This document shows positions 27,083 through 36,810 of a stretch of DNA of 64,000 nucleotides, one piece after another (position 1 is the first letter of the stretch; each line of letters begins with the position of its first letter). The stretch covers positions 682,001 to 746,000 of the forward strand of contig OZ253556.1 in assembly GCA_965262705.1 (NCBI GenBank), given 5' to 3'. Made by a program: the position numbers and the translations under genes. The notes below the pieces were generated by a model. It did not search any database. It was not told where the DNA came from and was given only the letters and a program-made list of their open reading frames with translations. This DNA is from UJ101 sp965262705 (GTDB lineage Bacteria; Bacteroidota; Bacteroidia; Flavobacteriales; UJ101).

Positions 27083-28324
27083 ATGAAGGGATTCAACTCA
27101 AAACTCATACATGGAAATATAAATAATGATTCAAATCACAATTTCAGAAGTTTAAAGACCCCAATATATAATACCGCTTCGTATGATTTTAAAAATACTG
27201 CCGACCTTGAGGACGCCTTTCATAGTAAGGGAAATCATTTCGCCTATTCCCGAACAGCTAATCCAACAGTAACCGAACTGCAAAATCGCTTGAAAACTAT
27301 GGCAAATGCTACTGATTGTTTATGTGTCAGCTCAGGAATGTTTGCGGTTTCAAGTGTTGTTTTAACACTTTGTAAAGCCGGTGATAATCTTATTGCTTCA
27401 AAATATCTTTTTGGAAATACCTATTCTTTACTGGCTGAAACCATGAAATCTATCGGCATCGAAACGAGATTTGTAGATTTTGAGAATTTAAATGAAGTTG
27501 AGCAAAATATCGATCAGAACACTCGTGCAATTTTTATGGAAATAATGACCAACCCACAGTTAATTATTTTTGATTTTGAAAAAATTGCCAAACTATCTTC
27601 ACAGAAAGACATTCCATTGATCGCAGATAATACAGCTTTAACGGCTTATGGATTTTTTTGTCATAAGTATGCGATCGATATTGAAGTGATTTCAACCTCT
27701 AAATTTATTTCAGGGGGTGCCACTGCTATTGGCGGTGCAATATTAATCCATCAAAACACAAAATGGCAATATATTCCAAAACTCAATAGTGAATTTGCAA
27801 AATTCGGCGAAGATGCCTTTATGAAAAAGATCAGCAATGAAATTTTTAGAAATATAGGAGGATGCATGTCGCCAGGTAACGCTTATTTAAAATTGTTGGG
27901 GCTCGAAACTTTATCGATCCGTATAGACAAAATATGTGATAATGCGTTAAAAATTGCAAAATTTTTGCAACAACATCCCAAAATAAAAAGAATCTCATAT
28001 AATTTGCTGCCCAATTCACCCTATTATGAGAGGGCAAGGAAGTATTTTAGACCTAATATTGGCGGTTGCCTGATTAAAATTGAAATAGAAAATAAAACGC
28101 AGGCTTTTGCTTTTTCTGATGCGCTGAAAATGATTCGACGAGGGACTAACTTCTGCGATAATAAATCAATGATTATTCATCCCGCCTCGACTATTTACTG
28201 CAATTATACAGAAGAAGAACTTGATGAAATGCAAATCTACGAAGGTACACTTCGTATAGCCGTTGGCTTAGAAGATTTTGAAGATATACGAGATGATTTG
28301 ACGCAAGCGCTGCTTCAGGTGTGA
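27083..28324 (+). CDS. Cys/Met-metabolism PLP enzyme (methionine gamma-lyase / homoserine sulfhydrylase type)
   Basis: 413 aa. It has the family's YNTASYDF, FAYSRTANPTVTELQNRL, CVSSGMFAVSSVVLTL and IADNTALTAYGF elements, and the PLP lysine in STSKFISGGATAIGGAI. The C-terminal half has GLETLSIRIDKICDNALKIA and LRIAVGLEDFEDIRDDL. The family covers cystathionine gamma-synthase, O-acetyl/succinylhomoserine sulfhydrylase and methionine gamma-lyase. The phrase MSPGNAYLKLLGLETL favours a sulfhydrylase or gamma-lyase, but sequence alone does not settle it. It stands alone, so regulation and pathway partners are not visible. Confidence 0.8.
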   Translation: MKGFNSKLIHGNINNDSNHNFRSLKTPIYNTASYDFKNTADLEDAFHSKGNHFAYSRTANPTVTELQNRLKTMANATDCLCVSSGMFAVSSVVLTLCKAGDNLIASKYLFGNTYSLLAETMKSIGIETRFVDFENLNEVEQNIDQNTRAIFMEIMTNPQLIIFDFEKIAKLSSQKDIPLIADNTALTAYGFFCHKYAIDIEVISTSKFISGGATAIGGAILIHQNTKWQYIPKLNSEFAKFGEDAFMKKISNEIFRNIGGCMSPGNAYLKLLGLETLSIRIDKICDNALKIAKFLQQHPKIKRISYNLLPNSPYYERARKYFRPNIGGCLIKIEIENKTQAFAFSDALKMIRRGTNFCDNKSMIIHPASTIYCNYTEEELDEMQIYEGTLRIAVGLEDFEDIRDDLTQALLQV

Positions 28325-28496
28325 AATTAACACTAACGCTTATTGTAAAAGATAAATCAATTAAAAACCTGCTCTAAAAACTAATCTTTAATTAATCCGC
28401 AATAATGTTTTTTTTGCGGTCTGGACGGGCGCGCCGATATATTTTAACATACTTGCGCACATTTGCAAACATTGTACTGAATTTTTTATTGAATAA

Positions 28497-29402
28497 TTAA
28501 ATTGCCTGTTTTACTAAACTCATAATGTACTCTATATTTTTAGTATCTAAAATTTTTAGTTCATAATCTCCACTTCCCCAATGACCTTTGTTTGATACAT
28601 CAACCATAAGTTTTTTAGAATCATCTAACATTCCCTTTTTCAAATTTATCCATAGTTTTAAATTGCTTTTTTGAAGATGAATGTCGCATACAACTCTATG
28701 TCCAATTTTAAATGCTATTCTTAATTTTCTCGGTGTAGGTTCAATATCATCAGCTAGATTTATTATTGCATCTCTAAAAGTTTCGTATAATTCTACAACA
28801 TCATCTGATTTATTAGCTGTATTAGCTGCTTCTGTATAAACTTTTATCTCTTTAGTAACAACTTCTAATGCATTATTAATTGATGTAATAGGCTTAATAC
28901 TTTCAGCTGATTTACCTTTCTTAATTTGATTAATACTAATTAAATTGTTTTCATAACGTTTTACCTCCCATAATTCAATAGCAATATCTTTAAAGTTTGT
29001 AGCTGTTTTTTGATTATCCGTAAACCCTGTTGAAACAAAAACCACTCTTGTTTGACTCCAATCTACATCTGTACGTTTTAAATTGTTCTTTAATGCTTCG
29101 TTATGCTCTACAATAAAATCTGCTTTATTTTCAAGCATTAAACTCAAATAGGCAAAACCCTGGTCAACAACACTAATATTTTTACTTCTCTTATATTCAA
29201 TAATTATAAAAGCATTTGATTGTGTATCGTATGCCAATGTATCTATACGCTTGTTTTTAATTAAAAACTCTGATTTCACTAATTGTAAATTCATTAAAGC
29301 CTATAAATTACTTTCAAAAAGAGCCTGTATTTCTTTTTCTAATTTGAAAGGTTTCTCTTTTACAATATCTATATTATTTGTATGTATTTTATATAAGTTC
29401 AT
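28497..29402 (-). pseudogene. NucS-like/DUF5655 protein interrupted by an in-frame UAG
   Basis: The gene naturally starts at 29402 (MNLYKIHTNNIDIVKEKPF, then KLEKEIQALFESNL) but meets TAG at codon 34 (29303-29301). It resumes in the same frame as NLQLVKSEFLIKNKRIDTLA with 265 codons from an internal ATG at 29294. The downstream part has a PD-(D/E)XK-like core (RIDTLAYDTQSNAFIIIEYK) and a DUF5655-like C-terminus (RKLRIAFKIGHRVVCDIHL). The nuclease core itself survives, so a product from the internal start is possible. Start and stop positions are consistent with one point mutation. It starts 17 bp after the pentapeptide-repeat gene on the same strand. Confidence 0.7.
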
Positions 29403-29418
29403 TAAATATTATTTGTAA

Positions 29419-30630
29419 TTATTTAAATTTTCTAAACGCCTGAACGGTTTGATATATGCCATAGCCAACAGCTATACGACCAAAAAAATCAAAAATGTAT
29501 GAAACGTCAAATATTGGATTTAAATTTTCTAAATAGGATAAATGATGAGTAGGATTTAAAAAAGTAAAAATGAATTTCATACCTTTTGTAACGGCATTCA
29601 CATTAAAAGTACAATTACAGCAACAAATATTATTTTGAAATGCTTCTGTAAAAATTAGTGTAGGTGTACCAAAAATGATAGCAACTGCTAAAATAAACCA
29701 AATACCATTTCTAAAATCTGATTTATAATTATTTGATATTCTATTAAGTTTTAATATACATCTATCACCTATATTTACACTTGAATCTTTATCCTTTAAT
29801 TTTTCTTTTACTAATTTTTTTAATGCCGTTTTTTCTTCTCTAAGCATTAAAATTGAGTCTGGATAATTACCAATATCCTCAAAGGCTTTTTTTAAAACCT
29901 GAAATGTATGTAATTTATTTACTAAAGGTATTTTAGCTTCTTTACTTATATATCTTTGATACTTCTCATCATCTTTATCATCTTTACCAACATATTCTGC
30001 TTTGAATTCTTTAAAATCAAATTGCAAGTCAAAAGGCTTTAATTGCCATGATATTATGGATTGTGATAGGTCTACCCCTCTTTTAAACTTTGTTCTTGCA
30101 AGAATTACTTTAGCAGCAAACAACGAATAAGTAAATAAAACATTACCTATAAATGTAGCCATACTAAAGACTACCGTTTTATTAAAATCTGTTTTATAAA
30201 AAATTATATCTTTTTTAAATGTAGTTGACCAGAAATCTGCTAAATCGTTAAAGACTGTGTTACGAAATGAAGCATCATCCACACTACAATTAAGCATTCT
30301 AAATTTTTTGCTAAATATAATATCATCAAATTTTATTTGTTTTTGAAAATCGCACTCTTCAAAAAATACACTTTCACTAAATACATTAGTTTCAGAATAA
30401 CGAGAAAGATCTTCTTCTTTGTCATTTTTTTTAGCTCCTACTAATGATGGAATACCTTTGCAAAAAGTTATACCCTTTAAGAAATCACAATTTATAAAAA
30501 CTAATTCTTTATGACACGGCTTTAATTCTATTTTAAAATCAAATATTTTAGAGTCGAAACTATTAGTATTTGATTTATTGGAATAAAATTGACGATCAAA
30601 CTCTTCTTTTGTCATAAGTGTTTTAGCCAT
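29419..30630 (-). CDS. Pentapeptide-repeat-like membrane protein
   Basis: 403 aa. The first ~200 residues show loose pentapeptide repeats (FINCDFLKGITF, FEECDFQKQIKF, MLNCSVDDASFRNTVF, FYKTDFNKTVVF, LARTKFKRGVDL), which build a right-handed beta-helix. The C-terminal ~110 residues carry two or three hydrophobic segments (GIWFILAVAIIFGTPTLIF, then MKFIFTFL and FFGRIAVGYGIYQ) separated by a Cys-rich loop NNICCCNCTF. Topology resembles ion-channel-like pentapeptide proteins, but function is unknown to me. It is followed by the broken NucS-like gene; together they look like an accessory cassette. Confidence 0.6.
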   Translation of the reverse strand: MAKTLMTKEEFDRQFYSNKSNTNSFDSKIFDFKIELKPCHKELVFINCDFLKGITFCKGIPSLVGAKKNDKEEDLSRYSETNVFSESVFFEECDFQKQIKFDDIIFSKKFRMLNCSVDDASFRNTVFNDLADFWSTTFKKDIIFYKTDFNKTVVFSMATFIGNVLFTYSLFAAKVILARTKFKRGVDLSQSIISWQLKPFDLQFDFKEFKAEYVGKDDKDDEKYQRYISKEAKIPLVNKLHTFQVLKKAFEDIGNYPDSILMLREEKTALKKLVKEKLKDKDSSVNIGDRCILKLNRISNNYKSDFRNGIWFILAVAIIFGTPTLIFTEAFQNNICCCNCTFNVNAVTKGMKFIFTFLNPTHHLSYLENLNPIFDVSYIFDFFGRIAVGYGIYQTVQAFRKFK

Positions 30631-30712
30631 TTTATTTCATTATTAAAATTAGTATAGTTAATTCGTTTTTTTAACTTCAACATTAAGCATTTCAATGACT
30701 TTTCTATGTTTT

Positions 30713-31977
30713 AAGACCGTTGCAAGGTAATGAAAGATAGTAGATATAAAAAAAGGGGATACTAAGCGGTTATTTTATCTAAAAAGGATAGTATATTTAT
30801 GGCATGAAAATATATCATCATCCTACTTTAGCCGATAGTATTTGTGATTTACGCACAAAAAAAATAAAAAAGTCTTTTTTCACTGAGTTAAACCGTTTAT
30901 TAGACTGGGAAAAAATAAGTAAAATAATAGACTGTCATTATAATAAGGGTAAAAGTGCGACGGGCAGTCCGAGTGATGATGGATTATTATTATTCAAGAT
31001 GTGTTTATTACAAACCTGGTATGGATTAAGCGATTATGAAGTGGAAGATAGGATAAATGACAGTCTTTCGTTCAGTTATTTTTGTGGGTTGCATATCGAC
31101 CAAGTCTCCCCTGACCCTAGTACTTTGAGTAGATTTAGAACATTGATGACGCGGGCGAATGCCTACGAGGGTCTATTTAAGGAAATCAACGGTCAATTAG
31201 CGCGTCATCCAATCATCATCAAAAAAGGAGCGATAGTAGTGCCAGTGTAATAGAGACGCCCTTAAAACCGAAAGGCAAGGTGAATGATAAGGTTACAGCG
31301 GATAGCGGAGAGCAAAAAGAGGCGTTCGTAAAAAAAGATGATAAGGTTAGTGTAGATAAACAAGCCGTCGGGTTAAAAAAGCGAGCTAAGTATTATTATG
31401 GGTATAAAAAACACTATGTTACCGATGAAGAAGGTCTTGGAGTAGTAAGCACGAAAGCAAGTGTAAACGAGGTGAGCAATTTACAGGAGGTTTTGCAGGC
31501 TGCAGACTTACCGGAGGGTATTGCCTTAAAAGCGGATAAGGGCTATGAATCAGAGAAAAATGCGAGTTTGTTAAAGAGGAAAAAGCGAAAGAATCATATA
31601 CTGAGGAAAGCGAAAAGGGGAAAGCCATTAACGGATTTTGAGAAGAGGTTCAATAAACGAGTAGGGGAAACAAGAGTTAAAATAGAACGGACTTATGGAA
31701 GTATAAAGCGGTGGTTTTCAGGCGGGGTGGCAAGATATAGAGGGATAGCAAAGATGCATACGCAAAACCTGATGGAGGCGATAGGTTATAATTTATATCG
31801 AAGTCCGGGGCTACTTGCGTCTAATCGTTAAAAAGAGTGAAAAACAAAAGGATGAGCGACGATTTATAGTACATACACATGAAAAATAGTGAAAAATCGA
31901 TGAATAAGTCAGTAGGTAAAATCAAAAAACTAAAAAAGAAAGATTAAAAATCGAATTTAACCTTTTGCAATGGTCTT
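30713..31977 (+). mobile_element. IS5-like insertion sequence
   Basis: 1265 bp. Left end AAGACCGTTGCAAGG; right end CCTTTTGCAATGGTCTT, so the termini are inverted repeats differing at few positions. Flanks are GTTTT (30708-30712) and GTTTC (31978-31982), a 5-bp target duplication with one change. It carries one IS5-type transposase gene, broken by a frameshift. The termini nearly match those of the MITE-like elements throughout the window. Confidence 0.85.
30804..31831 (+). pseudogene. IS5-family transposase with a one-base deletion at the first catalytic Asp
   Basis: The N-terminal part (30804-31250) has LFKMCLLQTWYGLSDYEVED and the IS5-type SFSYFCGLHIDQVSPDPSTL. The C-terminal part continues in another frame with LKADKGYES (second Asp) and VGETRVKIERTYGSIKRWF (the Y/R-E-K signature). 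Adding one base between 31239 and 31240 restores IVDASVIETPLKPKGKVNDK, i.e. the first DDE Asp codon GAT has lost its A. The joined frame gives about 342 aa, the normal size. As it stands the first ORF ends 4 codons after the lesion. A programmed frameshift is unlikely because no slippery run is present there. Confidence 0.85.
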
Positions 31978-31990
31978 GTTTCTATTAATA

Positions 31991-32025
31991 TTTGTAATTT
32001 ATTTTTGACTTATTTATTAAATTTG
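31991..32025 (+). promoter_or_regulatory. Candidate promoter of susC-susD
   Basis: TTTG at 31991-31994 and TAAATTTG (TAnnTTTG) at 32018-32025, 25 bp before the susC start. The 23-bp spacing is longer than the usual 19-21. The -33 element lies just outside the right end of the insertion sequence, so the native promoter seems preserved. Confidence 0.4.
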
Positions 32026-32049
32026 TTAAACATAAAACATCAATCAATA

Positions 32050-34974
32050 ATGAATAAAAAATATTATTTATTATCTTTTTTTATATTCGGTTTCTTAATT
32101 TGTTTTCAGGGATTAATGGCGCAAAGAAAAATAATAGGAACGGTTAAAGACACTATCGGAAATCCTCTGCCGGGGGTAGGTGTTCTTGAAAAAGGAACTA
32201 ACAACGAAGTGGCTACGGACCTAGACGGTAACTATTCTATATACTTGAAAGAAAGAAAAGAAGGGACAATACTTGAATTTAATAGTCTCGGTTTTGAAGT
32301 GCAAGAAGTTCCAGTAAGTAACCGGCAACGAATTGATGTTATTTTACAGGAACATATGGAAACAATTCAAGAAGTGGTCATTGTAGCATATGGTCAAGTA
32401 AAGAAAAAGGATATAACCGGTGCAGTAAATCAAATTTCTACTGATGATTTCAACAAAGGCCCAATAGTTACTGCCGGACAATTAATCACCGGTAAAATAG
32501 CTGGAGTTAGTATAACCCAACCTGGGGGTGCACCTGGTTCCGGACAAAATATCCTCATTAGAGGTCTGGGTTCATTATCCCTAAATTCTTCTCCGCTTTT
32601 TGTGATAGATGGTGTGCCTATTGATAACAGTAATGTAGGAGGGTCTAGAAGTTTTCTAAATTTTATTAACCCCAATGATATTGAAACTATTACGGTTTTA
32701 AAAGATGCTTCTTCAACAGCTATTTACGGATCACGTGCGGCAAACGGAGTTATTCTAATCACGACAAAAAAAGGAAAGAGAAGATTGAATTTCAATTACA
32801 CAGGTTCTGCTACAGTTTCAGCACCTATAGATTATGTTGATGTGATGCGTGCAGATGAGTTTCGGACTTTAATTAAAAAACATGGAACACCAGCAAGTAT
32901 TGCCCTCTTAGGGAATGCTTACACCGATTGGCAAAAACAAATTTACAGAATGGCTTTTAGTCGAGATCATTTTTTAAGTGCCTCAGGCACCTTAATGAAT
33001 TTTATGCCTTTTAGAGCCTCAATAGGTTTTAACGATCAGGACGGCATTTTAAAACGGGATAATTTTAAACGTACAACGGCTTCGATTAATTTAACGCCTA
33101 ACTTGTTTGATCATCATTTAAAAATCGAGTTGAATGCTCGTGGAATGTATAACGAAAATGTTTTTGGTAATAGAGAATCTATAAGCGCATCTGTGGATTT
33201 TGACCCTACGCAGTCGATTTACGATAAAAATTCCCGTTACGGTGGATATTTTACATGGCTTAACTCTAGCGGAACAAAAGAATATCTTTCTCCTACTAAT
33301 CCAGTAGCGTTAATCAATCTTAATAATAACAATTCAGAGATAAGGAGATTTATCGGAAATGCTACATTCAATTATAAATTACACTTTTTTCCTAACTTCA
33401 CGGCAACTTTAAATTTGGGGTATGATATTATCAATGGGCGAGGCAGAGTAATAACCTTGGCAGACATGCCTTCTTCCAGTTTAGATTGGAATGGATCGCA
33501 GACAAAATATAGTAATGAAAATACCAATAAACTACTGGACTTTTATGTAAATTATAAAAAGTCATTTAACAAGCATTCGGTAGATGCCATGTCGGGCTAT
33601 TCCTATCAAAAATTTGACTTTTATAATTATAATTACGATAGTGAGAAAGAAGAAGAGGGAAATATTTCAGAATTTATTGATACCTCAGCGAGCGTTTTAA
33701 TGTCTTATTTTGGCAGATTAAATTACAATTACGATAATAGATATTTGCTAACTGCTTCTTTAAGAGCAGATGCTTCCTCAAAATTAAATCCTCAAGATCG
33801 TTGGGGTTATTTCCCATCATTTGCAATCGCGTGGAACATTCATAATGAAAATTTTCTAAAAGAGTCCAATGTTATTCAACAATTAAAATTAAGAATAGGA
33901 TACGGAGAAGTAGGTAATGTGAATGGATTAGGAGATTATAATTTTTTAACACATTATACAATAAGCCAATCTACAGCGTATTATCAGTTTGGTAATACAT
34001 TTACTTCCACCTATAGACCCAGCGCCTATAATGAAGATTTGAGATGGGAAGTAGGTAAGACATTTAATGCAGGCTTAGACTATCGTTTATTTAACAGTAA
34101 ATTATCCGGCGTATTAAATGTTTATATTAAAAAAACTAATGATTTAATTAGTAAGGTAAAAGCAGACCCTTTTACCAACTTTTCCGATAAAGTCGATAAA
34201 AACATTGGGGATATGGAAAATAAGGGCGTAGAGTTTGAAGTTAATTATATGCCCTTAAACATACAAGATATCGAATGGAAAATAGGGTATAATATTTCTT
34301 ATAACCATAATGAAATTACGAATTTACCCGATGAAGTTCAAACCGGAGGAATTAACGGAGGAACAGGGAACACTATTGAAATTCATAAACAAGGATATGC
34401 GCCCTACAGTTTTTACGTGTATCAACAAATGTATGATAATTATGGGAAGCCGATTGAAGGGGCTTATTTAGATAGAAATAAGGATGGTAAAATCAATGAG
34501 TCGGATAAATATTATTATAAAGACCCTTATGCTAATATAATGATGGGGATAAATAGCCGTTTCCGTTATAAAGGTATAGATCTTTCTATTGTAACAAGAG
34601 CTAGTTTAGGGAACTATGTTTATAATAACCTGGCATCAAGTAAAAGTTACTTAAACCGAGCTACTGAGAACGGTATCCTTACTAATCTTACCACAGATTA
34701 TTATGCAAGTAGGTTTACAACTTTAACGGATACTAATCTGCAAAGTGATTATTATGTTAGAAATGCTTCTTTCTTCAAATTAGATAATATCACCTTAGGC
34801 TATACTTTGAATCATCTTATGAAAGATGTAGCTATGCGTTTATACTTCTCTGTGCAAAATGTAGCTACGATTACTGATTATGACGGAATTGACCCTGAAA
34901 TAAACGGAGGCATAGATAATAACTTTTATCCAAGACCAAGATCTTATATTTTCGGTATAAATATTAACTTTTAA
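32050..34974 (+). CDS. SusC/RagA-type TonB-linked outer-membrane transporter
   Basis: 974 aa from the start at 32050 (MNKKYYLLSFFIFGFLICF); the longer frame to 32005 adds 15 residues in front of the signal peptide. After the signal comes a CarboxypepD_reg-like domain (GTVKDTIGNPLPGVGVLEKG, TDLDGNYSIYL), then the TonB plug with the SusC signature ITVLKDASSTAIYGSRAANG, then a large beta-barrel. These proteins import oligosaccharides or peptides together with a SusD lid lipoprotein, encoded 9 bp downstream. No glycoside hydrolase or sensor is adjacent, so the substrate is unknown. The insertion sequence lies directly upstream. Confidence 0.95.
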   Translation: MNKKYYLLSFFIFGFLICFQGLMAQRKIIGTVKDTIGNPLPGVGVLEKGTNNEVATDLDGNYSIYLKERKEGTILEFNSLGFEVQEVPVSNRQRIDVILQEHMETIQEVVIVAYGQVKKKDITGAVNQISTDDFNKGPIVTAGQLITGKIAGVSITQPGGAPGSGQNILIRGLGSLSLNSSPLFVIDGVPIDNSNVGGSRSFLNFINPNDIETITVLKDASSTAIYGSRAANGVILITTKKGKRRLNFNYTGSATVSAPIDYVDVMRADEFRTLIKKHGTPASIALLGNAYTDWQKQIYRMAFSRDHFLSASGTLMNFMPFRASIGFNDQDGILKRDNFKRTTASINLTPNLFDHHLKIELNARGMYNENVFGNRESISASVDFDPTQSIYDKNSRYGGYFTWLNSSGTKEYLSPTNPVALINLNNNNSEIRRFIGNATFNYKLHFFPNFTATLNLGYDIINGRGRVITLADMPSSSLDWNGSQTKYSNENTNKLLDFYVNYKKSFNKHSVDAMSGYSYQKFDFYNYNYDSEKEEEGNISEFIDTSASVLMSYFGRLNYNYDNRYLLTASLRADASSKLNPQDRWGYFPSFAIAWNIHNENFLKESNVIQQLKLRIGYGEVGNVNGLGDYNFLTHYTISQSTAYYQFGNTFTSTYRPSAYNEDLRWEVGKTFNAGLDYRLFNSKLSGVLNVYIKKTNDLISKVKADPFTNFSDKVDKNIGDMENKGVEFEVNYMPLNIQDIEWKIGYNISYNHNEITNLPDEVQTGGINGGTGNTIEIHKQGYAPYSFYVYQQMYDNYGKPIEGAYLDRNKDGKINESDKYYYKDPYANIMMGINSRFRYKGIDLSIVTRASLGNYVYNNLASSKSYLNRATENGILTNLTTDYYASRFTTLTDTNLQSDYYVRNASFFKLDNITLGYTLNHLMKDVAMRLYFSVQNVATITDYDGIDPEINGGIDNNFYPRPRSYIFGININF

Positions 34975-34983
34975 AAAATAATA

Positions 34984-36621
34984 ATGAATTTGAAAAATAT
35001 AAATAAAAGGTTACTCGAATACTTACTAGCGGCATCTTCTTTTTTATTATGGGTTACCTGTGCAGACGATCTTGACCAAAAGCCTACGGACCCGGATAGT
35101 TTTACTGAAAAAGATGTTTTTAAAAGTGCCTCCGAAGCTAAAAGTGCTTTGGCAAAATTATATGCAACTCTTGCCTTAACAGGGCAAAAAGGAGCTACAG
35201 GAGAGGCAGACATTACCAGTATTGATGAAGGAACTTCACAATTCACCCGGTTACTTTTCACACTTAATGAATTACCAACAGACCATGCTGTAAATAGCTG
35301 GGGAGATGCCGGGCTTTCGGATTTTCATGAAATGGATTGGACGGCTGAAAATAATTTTATAGAAGCTATGTACTATCGATTGGCACTTGAAATATCTTAC
35401 TGTAATTCATTTATAGGAAACACTAAAGAATTAGGCGAAAACAAGAAGGTTCAAGAATATATTGCAGAAGCTCGTTTTTTAAGAGCTTATGCCTATACTT
35501 ACTTATTAGATTTTTTTGGGAATGTCCCCTTAGTAACCACCGTATCAAACACCAAGCCAAAGCAAAGCAATAGAAAAGAGATATTTTCCTTTGTAGAGTC
35601 AGAACTTATCGCTATACAAGACCTTTTACCGAAAAGTGGTGAGAAAGAATACGGCAGAGTAGATCAAGCAGCATCATGGGCTTTATTATCCAGAATTTAC
35701 TTAAATGCACAAACATGGATAGGAAAAGGCCGATATGCAGATTGTGTTACTTATTCTGAAAAAGTTATAAATTCCACCTATCATATAGATAATACGGACG
35801 TTAATGCGAATGGTTCTGCTTATGATGAGTTGTTCTTGGCAGATAATAACACCAACGGTGCACAGAACGAATTCATTTTTACCGCTAATTTTGATGGAGT
35901 GCAATCAAAAACTTATGGCGGCACGACTTATTTAGTATCTGCCGCCGTGGGGGGATCTATGAAGGCATCAGATTATGGAATTAATGGTGGTTGGTCCGGA
36001 AACCGAACTACCAAAGCATTAGTAAACAAATTTAAAGATTCGGTTACGGCATTAGATGACAGTGAATCTCCCATAGCTTGGAAAGATTTTAGAGCTATGT
36101 TCTATGCCGATGGACAGAATTATGAAATAGAAACGATTGCCAATACCTTTACAGACGGCTATGCCATAACAAAATTTAAAAATATAGACAGTAAGGGAAA
36201 TCGAGGAAAAGATACTGATGGAACATTTGTAGATACGGATTTGCCCTTGATTCGAGCAGCTGAAATTTATTTGAATTATGCAGAAGCAGTTTTAAGAAAT
36301 GGCGGAGGCAGTATCGGGCGTGCTGTAAGTTATATAAACGAATTACGTGAAAGAGCCTATGGTAATAGCGACCGCAATATTACCCCTTTAGATTTAGATC
36401 TAAATTTTATTTTAGATGAAAGAGCAAGAGAATTGTATTGGGAAGGCTTTAGAAGAACTGACCTTATAAGATATGGTTACTTTACTTCTGCGAGGTATGT
36501 TTGGCCGTTTAAAGGAGGAATATCTTCAGGTAAAGAAGTAGAACGCTATAGAAATCTTTATCCTATTCCAGCCAATGTTTTGAGTATAAATTCAAATTTA
36601 AAACAGAATATTGGATATTAA
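34984..36621 (+). CDS. SusD/RagB-type nutrient-binding lipoprotein
   Basis: 545 aa. N-terminal hydrophobic segment ending VTCADD gives a likely lipidated Cys near residue 22. Family motifs are EARFLRAYAYTYLLDFFGNVPLV, TPR-like helices, and the C-terminal RARELYWEGFRRTDLIRYGYF. It is the cell-surface lid that works with the upstream SusC-type barrel. A short mobile element follows 37 bp after the stop. Confidence 0.95.
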   Translation: MNLKNINKRLLEYLLAASSFLLWVTCADDLDQKPTDPDSFTEKDVFKSASEAKSALAKLYATLALTGQKGATGEADITSIDEGTSQFTRLLFTLNELPTDHAVNSWGDAGLSDFHEMDWTAENNFIEAMYYRLALEISYCNSFIGNTKELGENKKVQEYIAEARFLRAYAYTYLLDFFGNVPLVTTVSNTKPKQSNRKEIFSFVESELIAIQDLLPKSGEKEYGRVDQAASWALLSRIYLNAQTWIGKGRYADCVTYSEKVINSTYHIDNTDVNANGSAYDELFLADNNTNGAQNEFIFTANFDGVQSKTYGGTTYLVSAAVGGSMKASDYGINGGWSGNRTTKALVNKFKDSVTALDDSESPIAWKDFRAMFYADGQNYEIETIANTFTDGYAITKFKNIDSKGNRGKDTDGTFVDTDLPLIRAAEIYLNYAEAVLRNGGGSIGRAVSYINELRERAYGNSDRNITPLDLDLNFILDERARELYWEGFRRTDLIRYGYFTSARYVWPFKGGISSGKEVERYRNLYPIPANVLSINSNLKQNIGY

Positions 36622-36658
36622 GTAAAGTTTATAAATTGTTTTTTCAGTTTTAATTTTT

Positions 36659-36714
36659 GAGACCTTTAGCTTGCGCTGACTGGCAACTGATAGACTACTT
36701 TTTGCAACGGTCTC
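36659..36714. repeat. Short-form MITE-like element, copy 8
   Basis: 56 bp, ends GAGACCTTTAGCTTGCGCTG and TTTTTGCAACGGTCTC. No matching flanking duplication (TTTTT versus ATAGA). It lies between the convergent susD and tsf genes. Confidence 0.75.
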
Positions 36715-36780
36715 ATAGAATGAGGATATTTATGTTCTATTCCAGCCATAAATATCAAACATTCACTTTTATTTAACGTG

Positions 36781-36808
36781 AAAAACCACCTTCTTAGAAG
36801 GGTGTGAT
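36781..36808 (-). terminator. Intrinsic terminator after tsf
   Basis: Inverted repeat CACC(-)TTC / GAAGGGTG with a 3-nt loop, starting right after the tsf stop; the minus-strand transcript continues into GGTTTTT. It ends the ribosomal-protein cluster transcript. Confidence 0.65.
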
Positions 36809-36810
36809 TT

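Noticed and set aside
28397..28419. CCGCAA/TTGCGG hairpin as terminator of the PLP-enzyme gene.
   Set aside because: Only six pairs and no T-run after the stem on either strand.
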